From Pyrus communis (taxonomy: Eukaryota > Streptophyta > Magnoliopsida > Rosales > Rosaceae): a stretch of 64,000 bases of DNA. The notes under the pieces are model-generated. The model worked only from the letters and a program-made list of their open reading frames with translations, searched no databases and was not told the origin of the DNA. Positions 11,562 to 23,557 of this stretch are shown piece after piece. The stretch lies in assembly GCF_963583255.1 (NCBI RefSeq), contig NC_084815.1, forward strand, positions 5,441,724 through 5,505,723, in the 5' to 3' direction. The first letter of the stretch is position 1; every line of letters starts with the position of its first letter. A program made the translations under genes and the position numbers.

Positions 11562-14500
11562 ATGATCCAACAACCATCGGTGATCCTTGCAACGGCTAGC
11601 TATGATCACACTGTTCGGTTTTGGGAGGCCAAAAGTGGCCGCTGCTACCGTACCATCCAGTACCCTGATTCAGTTTGTTCCTCACTTTTATTGTTTTGGT
11701 TTTAGAAAGAAATGATCTATGTGTGTGTATGTATTTGTGCTTTGAATTTTGGATTCTGGGTTTTTTGATAAAATGTCGATTTCGCTTTTAAATGATTGAA
11801 TCCGACTGAATTAAGGAGAAATAGTTGGATTGGGTTTCGTCGAATGGAATGGTTTTCTTATGTTGTAGGTCGTTGAGTTTCCTTTGGTTTATAGTCCTTT
11901 GGTTGTGTTTTCCTAAATGATTGTGAATTTTTTTATGGATTTACTCTTGTTCTTATTTGATTTATTTATGCTGGATCTGACTTTCCATTTTTCATGAGCA
12001 TAGCAAGTTAATAAGCTCGAGATAACTCCAGATAAACGCTTCCTGGCTGCAGCCGGAAATCCTCACATTCGATTATTTGATGTTAATACAAATAGCCATC
12101 AACCGGTTCGTATTTCTCAGGCGTTAGTCTTGCTTTGTTTGCATCGAATTAAAGGAAAAAGAAGGAGGGGGGGGGGGGGGGGAATGGAAAATCTTGTATG
12201 GGGGGGGGGGGGGGAATGGAAAATCTTGTATGCTTTATATGGAGGTGGATTGTCTGCCCTTCCATTTCCATACTCTCCTCATGCCCTCCTCCTGTTTATG
12301 TGGTCACGGTTAAGCCACGTCAATATTTTATATTCCTATTACTTTTTGTTTTATTATTTCTATAAAAAATTAATATAAAATGTTGACGTGACTTAACCGT
12401 GACCACACATCACATGAGGACATGGGGAGAGTACAGAAATGGAAGGGCAGACAATCCACCTCCGCTTTATATTAGTTCTTCTATCAACTTATGAGCATTT
12501 TTTTCGTATGACTGTAGGTGATGAGCTATGAGTCACATAGTAATAATGTAATGGCTGTAGGGTTTCAATGCGATGGGAACTGGATGTATTCAGGTTCTGA
12601 GGATGGTACAGTAAAAATTTGGGATCTGAGGTATTCGCTGCCAACAGATATATATGCTTGTTTTGTTTCGTAGTTCATTAAGTTTTGTTCATATGTTTTA
12701 GTATAATTTAGAGTTATATGTTGACTTATTTACAGAGCTCCGGGTTGTCAAAGGGAATATGAAAGTCGTGCAGCTGTTAACACTGTTGTGCTTCACCCGA
12801 ACCAGGTGAAGCACCGTCTCTTCCTTTCCTACCATAAAATATAAATGTTGCCAAAATCACTATCCGGTTTTACTGTTTCATAACTTGTGAAATTATTAAA
12901 GAAACTAAATGAAAATAAAGAAGATGAGACCTTGCATGCTGTAATGGTTTTGATTGTTTGTCAAAGATGTTAACATTTTTTATATTCGTTTTTATAGACT
13001 GAACTAATATCTGGGGACCAAAATGGCAATATTCGTGTTTGGGATTTGAAAGCAAATTCGTGCAGCTGTGAATTGGTATCTTAATTTTCTTGCACTTTAG
13101 TATTTCTATACATCTTTTATTTCTTCTACTATTCAAATTGCTAATCTATACTAACTTTCAAGAGGTCTGTTAGCGAGTGTGTTGTCCGAAAACCAATATT
13201 CCAAACCTTTGGTATGTGGTATGTTATTAGGTGAAAGGAATATCTAAATGGGCGAAACCATTAGTAGACTCGTGCACATGCATTGCAAGTTGTTTATTTG
13301 AAAAAAACATTAAAGGGATAAAAGTAAATAAATAAATAAAAATATAGTGGTGTCCTGTGCAGGAGTAGATGGTTGGTGGAAATTGATTTTTGGATAGTAC
13401 TTACTAAGGATTAGAATGTGAAGTTGTGGTGCTAGGAGTGTTTATTACTCTTGATATTTTTTCATATGGAGCTTACTCGTTTTATCTGAAGCATCTTACA
13501 GTTGTACATGATAAATTTAACATTGATTTTGGGAGTTAATATAGGTTCCAGAGGTGGATACGGCTGTAAGGTCATTAACAGTTATGTGGGATGGGAGCTT
13601 GGTTGTTGCAGCAAATAATCATGGGACATGCTACGTTTGGCGCTTGTTGCGTGGAAACCAGGTAATACTCTCATCTGCTTGATTCATTATCTAATGTTAT
13701 CTTCTTACCATGCTTGATTCATTTTGATGTCAAGTACTTTTTCTTCCAGACGATGTCAAATTTTGAGCCACTTCATAAGCTGCAAGCACACAAGGGATAC
13801 ATTCTTAAATGTCTTCTTTCACCTGAATTCTGTGAACCCCACAGGTTTGATTCGCGAAGGACTATGACCTTTTTTCTTATATTTTTGGGTTCAAATATTA
13901 TCTGCCCTTTCGTTCTCTTTTGTTCCTAACTGATTTTGAGACGAATAGCTTTTTTATTTTACGGTACATTTCTGTTTCGGTTATTTTGCCTTCCGTTCCT
14001 AGCAGCTATACATGCTGTTCTGAGTTGTTGGCATGACCTTTATATGCTTTGTACTTCTAGATACTTGGCAACCACCTCTTCGGACCACACTGTCAAGATA
14101 TGGAATGTAGATGGTTTCACATTAGAGAAAACTTTAGTAGGTACGTATCTGTATTCTGTAACAACATTCACAGGTGCTGATCCCAATCTGCAAATTACTC
14201 GATAAATGCGATGGTTATTGAAAACTTAGCCATATTATTAATTGATCCTCACTGTTTCTTCACATTATAGGACATCAACGGTGGGTGTGGGACTGTGTTT
14301 TCTCAGCGGACGGTGCCTATCTTATAACAGGTATTAATTTTTCAACACCTGAGAATTTTGAGTGAGCCCATGTGTTCTTAAGCAGGCATGTAGATAAGGA
14401 TTTTCGTCATAATTAAAGATTTCGACCATAGTTCTAAAGCTTATTTATAAACGTCATTTTTCAAACTCGGATTTAGCAGTATCCATCCTTTTGCTGCCAA

Positions 14501-14797
14501 CAAACACTTCTATCAAAGTTGTTTTTTCACCATCTAATTTGCGTGATAAATTGACATTTATATTCTTTGTTTTCGTTCTTCTCCTTTCTGAAAAACAAAA
14601 AGGTGACAATTATATTAAGAAAATTATTGAAACTATTATAACGACGACAAAAACCAACCATCCATGCAGCTTCCTCTGATACAACAGCGAGACTTTGGTC
14701 CATGTCCACCGGTGAAGATATCAGGGTGTATCAGGGGCATCACAAAGCAACAATTTGTTGTGCACTCCATGATGGAGCCGAACCTTCTGCATCCTGA
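11562..14797 (+). CDS. LST8: LST8, WD40 subunit of the target-of-rapamycin complex
   Basis: LST8 is a seven-bladed WD40 propeller that binds and stabilises the TOR kinase domain in the cytoplasmic and endomembrane nutrient-growth pathway. Ten coding exons with GT-AG junctions join in frame: 11562-11672, 12004-12105, 12518-12630, 12736-12805, 12998-13075, 13545-13661, 13750-13844, 14061-14140, 14271-14330 and 14670-14797, giving 317 residues, close to plant LST8 (about 305). The N-terminus reads [17 protein letters not shown]. Blade signatures follow in order: [52 protein letters not shown] and [12 protein letters not shown]. The ATG was chosen because the frame closes upstream and this start gives the expected short leader before blade 1. 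No stop or frameshift is present, so the gene looks functional. Intron 2 carries a MITE and a poly-G tract. Confidence 0.96.
12169..12231. repeat. Duplicated poly-G tract in LST8 intron 2
   Basis: Two runs of 13-14 G, each followed by AATGGAAAATCTTGTATG, lie in tandem about 31-34 bp apart. Such G runs could form a G-quadruplex in the pre-mRNA or be slippage-prone. Their exact length is uncertain in raw sequence. Confidence 0.8.
12241..12463. mobile_element. Mutator-type hairpin MITE in LST8 intron 2
   Basis: The left end GGAGGTGGATTGTCTGCCCT and the right end AGGGCAGACAATCCACCTCC are perfect reverse complements. Pairing continues inward (GTGGTCACGGTTAAG / CTTAACCGTGACCAC; CACGTCAATATTTTAT / ATAAAATGTTGACGTG), so nearly all of the 223 bp forms a hairpin. 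The flanks are a perfect 9-bp duplication, GCTTTATAT (12232-12240 and 12464-12472), the size made by MULE transposases. The insertion is fully intronic and leaves both splice sites intact. Confidence 0.92.
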
Positions 14798-16111
14798 ACC
14801 AGGATCGTCCTTGGCTGGTCTGCATGCATCTATGCCCGGAGTGTGCAAGCGGTGACTGCTAATGGAATTTGGAATTTCATAGAAGCAATGTGGTGCTACA
14901 TTATCTTCCTTCATACAGTTATTTCCCACCTAATGTGCATTATGTGTATTACTATTGTGACCGAAATAAGAATGTATACAACTTTCTTTAGAAGGAGACT
15001 TCAAATTTTAGACACAAATTTAAATTTGAGGACTCATGTGGCACATTGATTTTTTTGTAAATTTTGTTCTACATGTCAAATTTAAACTATTATTGATCGC
15101 ATTATTTACATTTTATAAGGGAATCGTTGTTAGTACTCTAAAAATCTTATTTGGCAATCCAAACTTTCTATAATTAGAGAGAAAAATAGACTTGTAAGGG
15201 AGTATAAAATGAGATTTTTGGAGTTCTAATAACATTTTTCTTTTATAATTGTAATTAGTATTTTTAAAACAAAATATAATAACAAAAATCATAATAAAAA
15301 CATTTATTATCCACTAAAAATAGATTTGAAATTGCTCAAATTTGATACCAACCAACTCCTTCTGTTTCAATTCCATGTCATGCCACGAGAATTGGCATTT
15401 AGTTTGGAAAAAATTAGTGCCGTCTTTTTCTACCGTTAATTGCTAATGTGAACTTTTTAACATTTTGTTTGGAGAAGCTCTTAGACACTTTGTTTGTTAA
15501 ATCCAAACTTGTCATGTGTCATCGATTCATCGACATCCAATGACCGTACTAAACATGAGCAACCTCTTGTTTGCTGCTTTTCCTGTTTATTTGCTTAAGC
15601 GGACTATATATTAATACCATGTGGATTAGTGGATGCTACATTGACAACATGATAATTTAAATTACATATTAATAGAACTCTGATTGTCAACTAAAATCTT
15701 ATAAAATTATCATTTAACCCTCTAATTAAAACTGAACATAAATAAAAAAATATGAGCAGTAATGTAATTTCATACAAACTAAATTTCACTCTATTTTAAC
15801 GTTCATGTAAGCGAAAAGTTAACTTGATAGTCAGATGAATGAAAAATAAGAACCTAACTGTTCCCAATCACAAAGGTGAAAACTTTGATGTCCAACGAAT
15901 TCAAAAATAACATTTTATTTTCAAAAGCTGTGATGTTAAAAAAATTTAAGGCATATTTGGTACTCAACTTAAAATTAACTTTTTAAACTCAAAAACATTT
16001 TTCAAGTTTTAGGCCTTTAAAATTTGTCTGGTAGGATTATTTTTGAAAATTGAACTCAAAACTAACTTAAAGAAATAGCATATTCTCTAAAAACACCAAA
16101 AATGGGTTTTA
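14798..16111. other. Intergenic region downstream of LST8
   Basis: This is AT-rich and holds the LST8 3' UTR (no obvious AATAAA in the first 200 bp), then a short MITE at 15126-15234. From 15240 to 16111 I see no gene or delimited element. Short open frames here have no recognisable domain. Confidence 0.6.
15126..15234. mobile_element. Short MITE (GTTAKYACTCYAAAAATC family), copy 1
   Basis: The ends TTGTTAGTACTCTAAAAATC and GATTTTTGGAGTTCTAATAA are imperfect inverted repeats. The middle (AAACTTTCTATAATTAGA) matches a second copy at 27073-27184 inside hAT copy 2. Confidence 0.7.
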
Positions 16112-16455
16112 TGTTGTAAAAATGATGGTGTGTGCAGTGGAATAAATAAATAAGACACAAAATTTACAAGGTTCCTCTACAGTCAATGTGACTCGACTAC
16201 GTTCTCGGGACAACAGTGGTGCTTTCATTATAATCTAGAATAATAAGATTACAAAGATAACTCTTTCTATTATCTCTTCTCTTCTTCCTCTCTTCTTTCT
16301 TCCTCTACCAGCCGTATGTCTATCTGTGTATATTTGCTCCCCTTCTTCTCGTCCATTTTATAGACAAGGCTTTAGACAAAGTTGTGATGGGATGAACAGT
16401 GGATTGGTAGTGGGATAGGTGGCAATCCACAATGAATGGCCTGTGAATTATTACA
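16112..16455 (-). repeat. LTR (3' LTR of the LARD-like element)
   Basis: 344 bp, starting TGTTGTAAAAATGATGG and ending CTGTGAATTATTACA on the plus strand. The preceding TTTTA is the target duplication. It differs from the right LTR by substitutions and small indels, so the insertion is not recent. Confidence 0.88.
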
Positions 16456-16564
16456 CTCCCCCTTGGATGGCCACAACTCTTCAATTAACTTGTTAAAATC
16501 TTGATATGTTTTGGACGTTCCTCCTGATGAGTATTTCCCCCTGATTTCAAATTCTTTAGGTTGA

Positions 16565-17695
16565 TCATTGATCCTTCTGCTTTAGTTTCTTAGCGGGGAG
16601 AGTTGCCGAATGAGGTGCTTTACTTGTTAACTTTCCACAGGCTTTTTCTTGAACTGGACTGTAGGACTTTCTGTTAGACTTGCACCAAAGGTCTGAATTT
16701 ACTCCTTTTATCTGGAGCGGAATTTGATTCAAGGGTGATGGACACTTGATCTTGAATCGGACTTGTGATTTCTTCAAGATCCTTGGGACTTGTCCTTGAA
16801 TGAAATGGAACCACGAGCAGCTCCACATGACAAGTGATCTTCGGTTCCGTTGGGGATGAATCAGTTTGTGTTTTGTTGTGCTTGTCTCCACATGCTTCAA
16901 TGTATCATTTTCGCTTGCCTTATCTGTTCCCCTTGCAGAAGTGGTATTTTCCCTATGCAGGTTTGGCATCTTCTCTTGTAGTATTTGTCCTCTAATGCAG
17001 GAGTGGAATGCAAAGCTTGCATTTGAAAGGTCCATAAAAATTTCACTTCCCAGCGACTCATCATGCTTTGCAGCTCCAATCATCATATCAGCAATTTGAA
17101 AATGAGTACTCGAGAGCAATGCTAGGTAAGCAATCATGAAAGTTTCCAGGTAGTCGGTTCCTGACTGGAAATTTGATTTCAAGTTTCGACTGATTGCTTT
17201 CTTTCTCCTTAGTCTTCCAGGTGAGAATAAGGTCAAAGAAAAGGACAGGGAGATTGCATGATATGAGATACTTTTGCTCACCTCCCAGAGGATATGAGAT
17301 ATTCTTGCTCTAGTGTGACTTATTTGAAGAGGTATTCTCGGAGAGGAAGAAAACTGAGTATTTCGAGATGCCTTGTTGAAGATGCATTCCCGGAGAGGAA
17401 GAAGAGTTATATATTTTTGTAGGTCTGCCTTGTTATGGAAGATAGAGGTTGACATATATAAGGATTTCCCAACAACAGGCAGCGGTGTTGTGCCTTTACT
17501 CTTGTCAGCAACTGTGGTATAATTAGAACAGTAAGATTCATGCGTTTTCAACTTTATCAAAGATCTTTGACAAAGTTGCACGTGATATCCAAAAGCTAAG
17601 ATTGCATCTGAGAAATGTTGACAAACTTTATCTTGAAAATTTGGCTTTTGAAATTCAGAGAGCGGTGTCTCTTCGATTTTTGAACAAGTGGCCAT
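16565..17695 (-). CDS. Element-borne 376-aa ORF of unknown function
   Basis: The ORF lies in the sense direction of the LARD-like element, close to its 3' LTR. It is by far the longest open frame in the window and has no internal stop. A CTATAAAAG box sits just upstream of the ATG on the minus strand (about 17706-17716). The product is basic, rich in Ser, Lys and Arg, and has no signal peptide, zinc knuckle, DDE or RT motif that I recognise. Residues around 115-135 (PRIPLQISHTRARISHILWE) and the SISYHAISLS stretch look like phrases recurring in unannotated Rosaceae proteins, which would suggest a conserved element ORF; that is memory, not a search. It could also be chance openness. I do not assign a function. 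Confidence 0.45.
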   Translation of the reverse strand: MATCSKIEETPLSEFQKPNFQDKVCQHFSDAILAFGYHVQLCQRSLIKLKTHESYCSNYTTVADKSKGTTPLPVVGKSLYMSTSIFHNKADLQKYITLLPLRECIFNKASRNTQFSSSPRIPLQISHTRARISHILWEVSKSISYHAISLSFSLTLFSPGRLRRKKAISRNLKSNFQSGTDYLETFMIAYLALLSSTHFQIADMMIGAAKHDESLGSEIFMDLSNASFAFHSCIRGQILQEKMPNLHRENTTSARGTDKASENDTLKHVETSTTKHKLIHPQRNRRSLVMWSCSWFHFIQGQVPRILKKSQVRFKIKCPSPLNQIPLQIKGVNSDLWCKSNRKSYSPVQEKACGKLTSKAPHSATLPAKKLKQKDQ

Positions 17696-17827
17696 GTTGC
17701 TTCTTCTTTTATAGAGGCATTAATTATGCTCAAAATATATGCTCGAAAAACTGTTGCATGTAGAATTTTCCCTTTCTTGCACTTTTGAGAATTTTTCTGA
17801 CCTCCTTTTTCCTTTCATTTTTGAAAA

Positions 17828-18441
17828 ATGGCTTGCCCATCTAACATTTTCTTAGATTTAAATTTTAAGAGTGGTACAGACGAGCTGCGTCAGGATAATA
17901 TATGACGCCCGTCCTTCTTATCTTCTAATGATCCTTTTACGGTTGGGGACTCTGTGATGAAGAATGACCTAACTGCTACAGTGGTAGCTAGGAATCTTCT
18001 CCCTCCCAAGGATAATAGAATCCTTTCAAACCGGTCTGATGAGTTGGTCGTTCAAGACTCCTTGGCTCTCAATATTCAGTGTGCAGGCTCTGTTTCTAAT
18101 ATGGGCAAACGCCTACTTGCTCGAACTCACCAAGTTGAATCATTGATGGTTGAGGTGGCAAGTCTTAAACAAGAGATTAGAGGGCTCAAGCATGAGAATA
18201 GAGTCACATGCTTGCAAATAATTACTCAATGAGCATGAAAAGAAAGCTCGACCAGCTACTGGAATCTAAAGGTCGGACTCAAAATGACAATCAGGGGTTC
18301 AAATCTTTATTCCAAATACACCTATTGTCTCAGCCGTCTAGAGTTTCACCAAGTACTGAGACTCCAAATAATCAACCTCTGGTGCCTTCCCTTTCTGGGG
18401 TACTTCCGAGTACTGAATCTTCACATGAGCAACCTTTATGA
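17828..18441 (+). pseudogene. Antisense ORF of the LARD-like element, broken
   Basis: Reading from ATG 17828 (MACPSNIFLDLNF...) the frame stays open except for a TGA at 17903-17905. It continues through MKNDLTATVVARNLLPPK, then a heptad-like segment around VESLMVEVASLKQEIRGLKH, a probable short coiled coil. Near 18208-18235 it shifts frame into MKRKLDQLLESKGRTQ and a Pro/Ser-rich tail with two similar ~22-residue repeats (PSTETPNNQPLVP, PSTESSHEQPL). It runs opposite to the LTR element's transcription. I recall very similar phrases from apple hypothetical proteins, so this may be a captured or element-specific gene now decayed. Function unknown. Confidence 0.55.
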
Positions 18442-20717
18442 AAGGTTCCCTCCTGTTTGTTTGTTTTAACTCATGTGTATGTAATTTCTCGGAGATTGTA
18501 TGTAATTTCTCAGAGATATTAATAGATAAGCTTTATTTCATTCAATGTATTGTGCTAAATACAATAAAGTATATACTTCACTAAGATGTGGTACTTCTAG
18601 ACCAAATATCAATTTATCTTTATCTTCACGAAAATAAATGATCATTCTTAGTGTCTAAATAATTTGAGTATTCAACTCATAATCTTCAATCCATATGATT
18701 CTTTATAAACATCATGGATAAAATTCGTGTTGGTATAATGTTCGATTTTGTAGTTCGAGACAATATCTCTCTCAACACTTTATAAACTTTATAGACTCTT
18801 CAGGAGTCTAAATCTAATATTATCCACTCTTACAAGAGATTTTAGTATGTTACAACAATATCATAATGATAGTACTCACTAAGGCAATTTATATCATCCA
18901 TTGGTATTGAGTACGTAATTTATACCTTACCCTTCTAGGGCTTACTTCAAGCAATTTGAATCCTTTAGGGATTTTCTACACTTCATGACACATTTTCCTT
19001 TGGAATTTATACAGAGCAACTTGCTTCCATGTATATTTGAGGGGTTTACTTATGGAGATATGATGTGAGCGACTCATAACCCTTCGTATATAATTCTTCA
19101 TTCATATGAACTTGTTTATAAGAGCATAATTTCAAGTTTCAATTAGTAACCTTGTGTCATATCATGTGAGTGTAATTCACTGTATTACAAATGCCCATAT
19201 GTAACCTCATTTGATTCAACATCTTTTGGCCATTTGTATTATATACACATATATATAGGTTCATTTTTCCACGTTCTTACAAGATTGTAATGGAATTGCC
19301 TTTCTCCATTTTTGGCAAATAATATTTCCTTTGATCGATGAATAAAAGAACGTGACTCAATATCAATACAACTCATTGATGAATTTAGTAGCTACTTGTA
19401 AAAACCAAAATTACCATTGGTGGTCATCAATCATTGATCCCATATTCTCATGTGCATGCACATGCATAAAAACTTTTCATTTCTTTGGATATCCATTGTC
19501 TCTTTAAGGGCATTACACTATTTCTTCCAGGATAGTCATAATTTAAAGAATGCGGATCATAACCTCCTCTAGAGCGTTATAGAGCTGGGATTTTAATCTC
19601 CACTTCATGGAGTTGAGTCATTGGAACCTATATTTCTATCATGCTTCATGCATGAGACATCAACATTCCCATGTCCGCAAATTGTCCTTTTTGGGACATG
19701 TATACATACGGCGACTGCCATGCTTTCGGCATGCAATAGTTATGCTTTGGGAATGCAATAGTTCAGAAGTGTTATATTCTTCTTCTTTTGAAGTACTGAA
19801 CCTTTTGAATCTAAGGGTCTGCCACGCTTCATGCATGTAACAGATTTGTTACCACATTATTTTGTCCAACAGGAACATCAATTCATGTAGGCACACTTGC
19901 AATAAGTATATGTGATTTTATTACTTTCGTTGCATCATTAAATGCATCTGGCATTTGATTTGCATATCGTTGCATCATTCAATTATGCTTACTTTATTTT
20001 TATATTGATTGCTTCATGAATCAAAATAAGATAAATTCTCTTCGTTCTTCTAAAACGGTCTTTTCTCATCATTCTTTTGGAATGATATTTTCTCATCATT
20101 CTTCTGGAACGATGTTATTTTCTCCCCCTAACGACTGGAAAAACTGTCTTATCAAAATCCTAGTCTGCAAGCCGCGTGGTAAACATATCCCCAATCAAGG
20201 GTTCCAAATGTTGAATGATAGATGGTGAATCAAATTCAACATAAATTTCCAATTTGTATTGATGCCTTATTTTAGTACGTTGTGGCAATACAACAGGCAC
20301 ATGGATTACTCAACCAAAAACTCATAAATGTGTAATGTTTGGCTGGTACCCAAACACGAGTTGTACTGAGAAATATTGATGGTTGGCAACTGGTCTCAAC
20401 CAAACTTAATAATGAATTATGTAAAATGGTATGTACCCATCTTGCAATTTCTTTTTCATGAGCAAAGCATGGGTAATCAATTTCATTCGCTTAATAAATG
20501 CTTCTGCTAAACCATTTTTGGGTATGGACATGAGGAACATGGTGTTCAACATCAATGCTTAGTGATATGCAATAATCATCAAGACTTTGAGATGTAAACT
20601 CTTCAGCAAATATGCATTATATCATCATTTACATCCATCAAGGAACTTCTGGTCCTTATTTAATAGTCTGTAGACTAAGACTCTTATGTCATTTATTACA
20701 ATTAAGTTGTGGCACTT
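18442..20717 (-). mobile_element. Non-coding interior of the LARD-like element
   Basis: AT-rich DNA with no long frame. It contains recurrent short phrases such as GCTTCATGCATG and CATGCTT[T/C]GG[C/G]ATGCAATAG near 19640-19840, and AAGGAACTTC phrases that continue on the far side of the nested LTR. That continuity shows 20718-22352 was inserted into this sequence. Confidence 0.6.
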
Positions 20718-22352
20718 TGATAAGCTCATATTTATATAAATTTTACATCAAATTCACTTTTCTTTTCTTAGTTAGTTCCTTATATTTTTGAGTTATTTAC
20801 TTTGTTTTTGTGTTTTGTAGGATTTGTCAAGCAAAAAAAAGAAAAATAGTACAAGTGGGATTTTAAGTAACAAATTCGTCAAAACTGCCTGTGCAGGTCA
20901 GCTAACTTTGGAAGCAAGTTGCGGACAGCTCAGAATGAGTTAGAGAATGAGCCTTATATGCTTGGAAAGCTACGGATGTCTATTTTCTGGAGCATTTCGC
21001 GGATTGTTAATATCATTTTTCTAGAAGAAGTTATGGCTGTTTTAACACTGAAAGGTTCCCAAGAGGTTGAGCAGTTTGTAACTGACAAGAAAGCATTGAA
21101 AGCAATAAATCTAATAAATCTAGCAGCCAAAACTGATGCAATCAAAAACAAACCAGCTGACACCTATTCAAATATCAGAGAAAATGGAATTAAAGATAAG
21201 GATTAAGAGGGAGTAATTGGCATAAAGGCTACCCAATGAGTTACAATTGTTTTACATTTCCTCTCACTTATTGTCATCACTAAATGGCTATTAGTGGGTG
21301 AGTTAAGGAGAAGAAAATGATGCAGCAAGAATTGGTTTAAAATTAGCATTGGGGAAGGAAGGAAAGAGAGCCTTAGTCGATTTTTTTTTGGTTCTATTTT
21401 CTCAAACTTATGTCTATCTTTTGTTTTAACTTAAGGATTGTGTAACTAAATTTTTAGTAGTTAGGGGCTATTTGAAGCCCCGAATATGATTGCAAGTTTG
21501 TTATGACATTTCGTTTGAATTACTTGTATGATTGAATGAAAATCGGTTCACTACTTGTCTCATTGATGAATTCTTTATGTGTTTTCTACGAATGCATACT
21601 TAGTAAGCATATCTAGGATTCTAATGCTATGAATATGTGTGTGTCTGCCCTTACCAAATGAGGACCTACATATGTTCTAGAGTAGTACTTATTAATTGCG
21701 ATTAACATGTGAACCAATTTCTAGGATAAGTAAGACAACGCCAGTACTTACGATGCCTTGTGATGACTCAAACTCTTTTCGTTCTTAATGATTTCTACTT
21801 GTTAAATCTATGAACACACCATTCTAGATTGCATGTTAGGGACTAAGTTAAGTTGAAAACGTCATTCTCTTAACATACTACATAAGAAAGAGTAATAGGT
21901 TGAGTTCTAACATTGAGCCAACTTGAGCATCTTCATCCGGAAATAGAAGGAATTTGAATGAAACATAACATGTTTGAATGATTATTTGGTGGTGGATAGC
22001 AATTCCCCTAACTCGTTTTTCTTAATTTGTGAATTACTTAAAAATCTGTTTTTGTCCTGTTTTTGTTCGATTTAATTTAAATAGCAAATCAACTCCAAAA
22101 ATCCTAAAAATTTGTGTGACTGTAGCTCTGTGTGTTTAGTATCTGCATATAAAATTTCGTAGACATTGATAAGTGTAAATCAGTCTAATAATTATTTTTC
22201 GGTGGCTGGTCAGTAGGGACAACAGCCCAGTTTTTGTGACATTTTAAGTAGTTAGATAAAACAATCTTTTGCGGGAAAGACCCTTATTTTCATATGCTAC
22301 AATTGACAAATATTATTGTTAATAAGGAAAATTAATAGGATATTTGTGTGCT
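20718..22352. mobile_element. Probable solo LTR nested in the LARD-like element
   Basis: This begins TGATAAGCTCATATTTATAT, a start I associate with a large Rosaceae LTR family. The host phrase AAGGAACTTC[T/A]GGTCC occurs both before (20640) and after (22500) it. ACTT at 20714-20717 and 22353-22356 may be the target duplication, but the 3' end lacks a clear CA, so the right boundary is approximate. The 95-codon open frame at 20919-21206 lies in the LTR and has no known domain. Confidence 0.5.
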
Positions 22353-23540
22353 ACTTTGTGATGTGCTTTTAATCCTATCACACTTTGGCTCTTCAAACTT
22401 AAGGTACTTATCAAGAAACTTCATGTCCAATCTTGAGGATTTAGGGACTTCATTCCTGATCTTTTTGCATGATGGAACTTCGGCTCCAATCATTTTATGT
22501 GATGAGGATCAAGAAACTTCAGGTTCTTATTGATCAAGGAACTTCAGGTCCGGTATGTACTCATCGTAACAAAAAAAAAAAGAAGTACAATAAATAAATT
22601 AAAGCAAAAGGCGGTAATTCCAACCATGGTAAATAAATTGCTTTTAAGTAAATAAAACTTATGACAAGGGCTTTAATTCAACACCATTCACATAAATATC
22701 AAAGCTTTAAAGCAAATGGTAATAATTCTACACACTATAAATAAATCGAACTTGTGATAGGGCTTTAAACCAACACCATGCACATAAATATGCCAAAACA
22801 AAAAATACAATGATTAAGTCCTCATCTTTTGCTTTTTCTTTTTATTGGTCTGCCACTTCTTCTGGTTCATTCTTTTTATTTTTTTTTATTTTATTTTTCA
22901 TTTCACAACTCTAAGTCCTTTTAGTTACTCAGGAAGTAATAGTAATAATAAGTTTCAATTGTTGTTCCTCCTCCAGTGAATTTCGAAAAAGTCGAAACGG
23001 TTCCCATAAGTTTTAGAGTCAAGAGTGTTTGCAACTTATGAGAAGATCAAACCGTTAAATTTAGCTCAAATTTTAGTATGATATGGATAAGAGGATACCG
23101 AACAACTTTCGTGAAGAAATAATTTCGATCTAAGCTACTGAAATGGAGTTTTGGTACTCATAAGGTGCTTGCCCAATTTTCTAAGGAAATTGAAAACTGG
23201 TTTGGTATTTTAGGCATTTGTGATGATCGCACCATTGGAATTTTCTGAAATGGGCGTACGAACAACTTTGAAGAGGAAAGTATTTCAATCCAAGGTCTGC
23301 AAGTTGGAGTTCCGAGGCCGTTTATATGGTTGTCAGATTCTCTACGAATTTTAAGTCTGTATTCTTTTGCTTCTACAAAGGATGATATACAGTCATACAA
23401 CAACATATATATATTTGCTTTAGGGAAATCAGTAGTACACAGATTTTATGATGAAATGAAAAGATTTTCTTATCTGTGAGATTCCAGGCAACATAGGTGA
23501 ACAGGATTTGTGGCTTTGTGCTTTCCACTGACACAAGAGC

Positions 23541-23557
23541 TTCTCGTGCTGATAATG
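23541..23557 (-). other. Primer-binding-site region of the LARD-like element
   Basis: Read on the minus strand, the bases directly after the 5' LTR are CATTATCAGCACGAGAA. Their position fixes the element's orientation together with the G-rich tract CCAAGGGGGAG at the opposite LTR (16456-16469). The primer tRNA was not identified. Confidence 0.6.
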
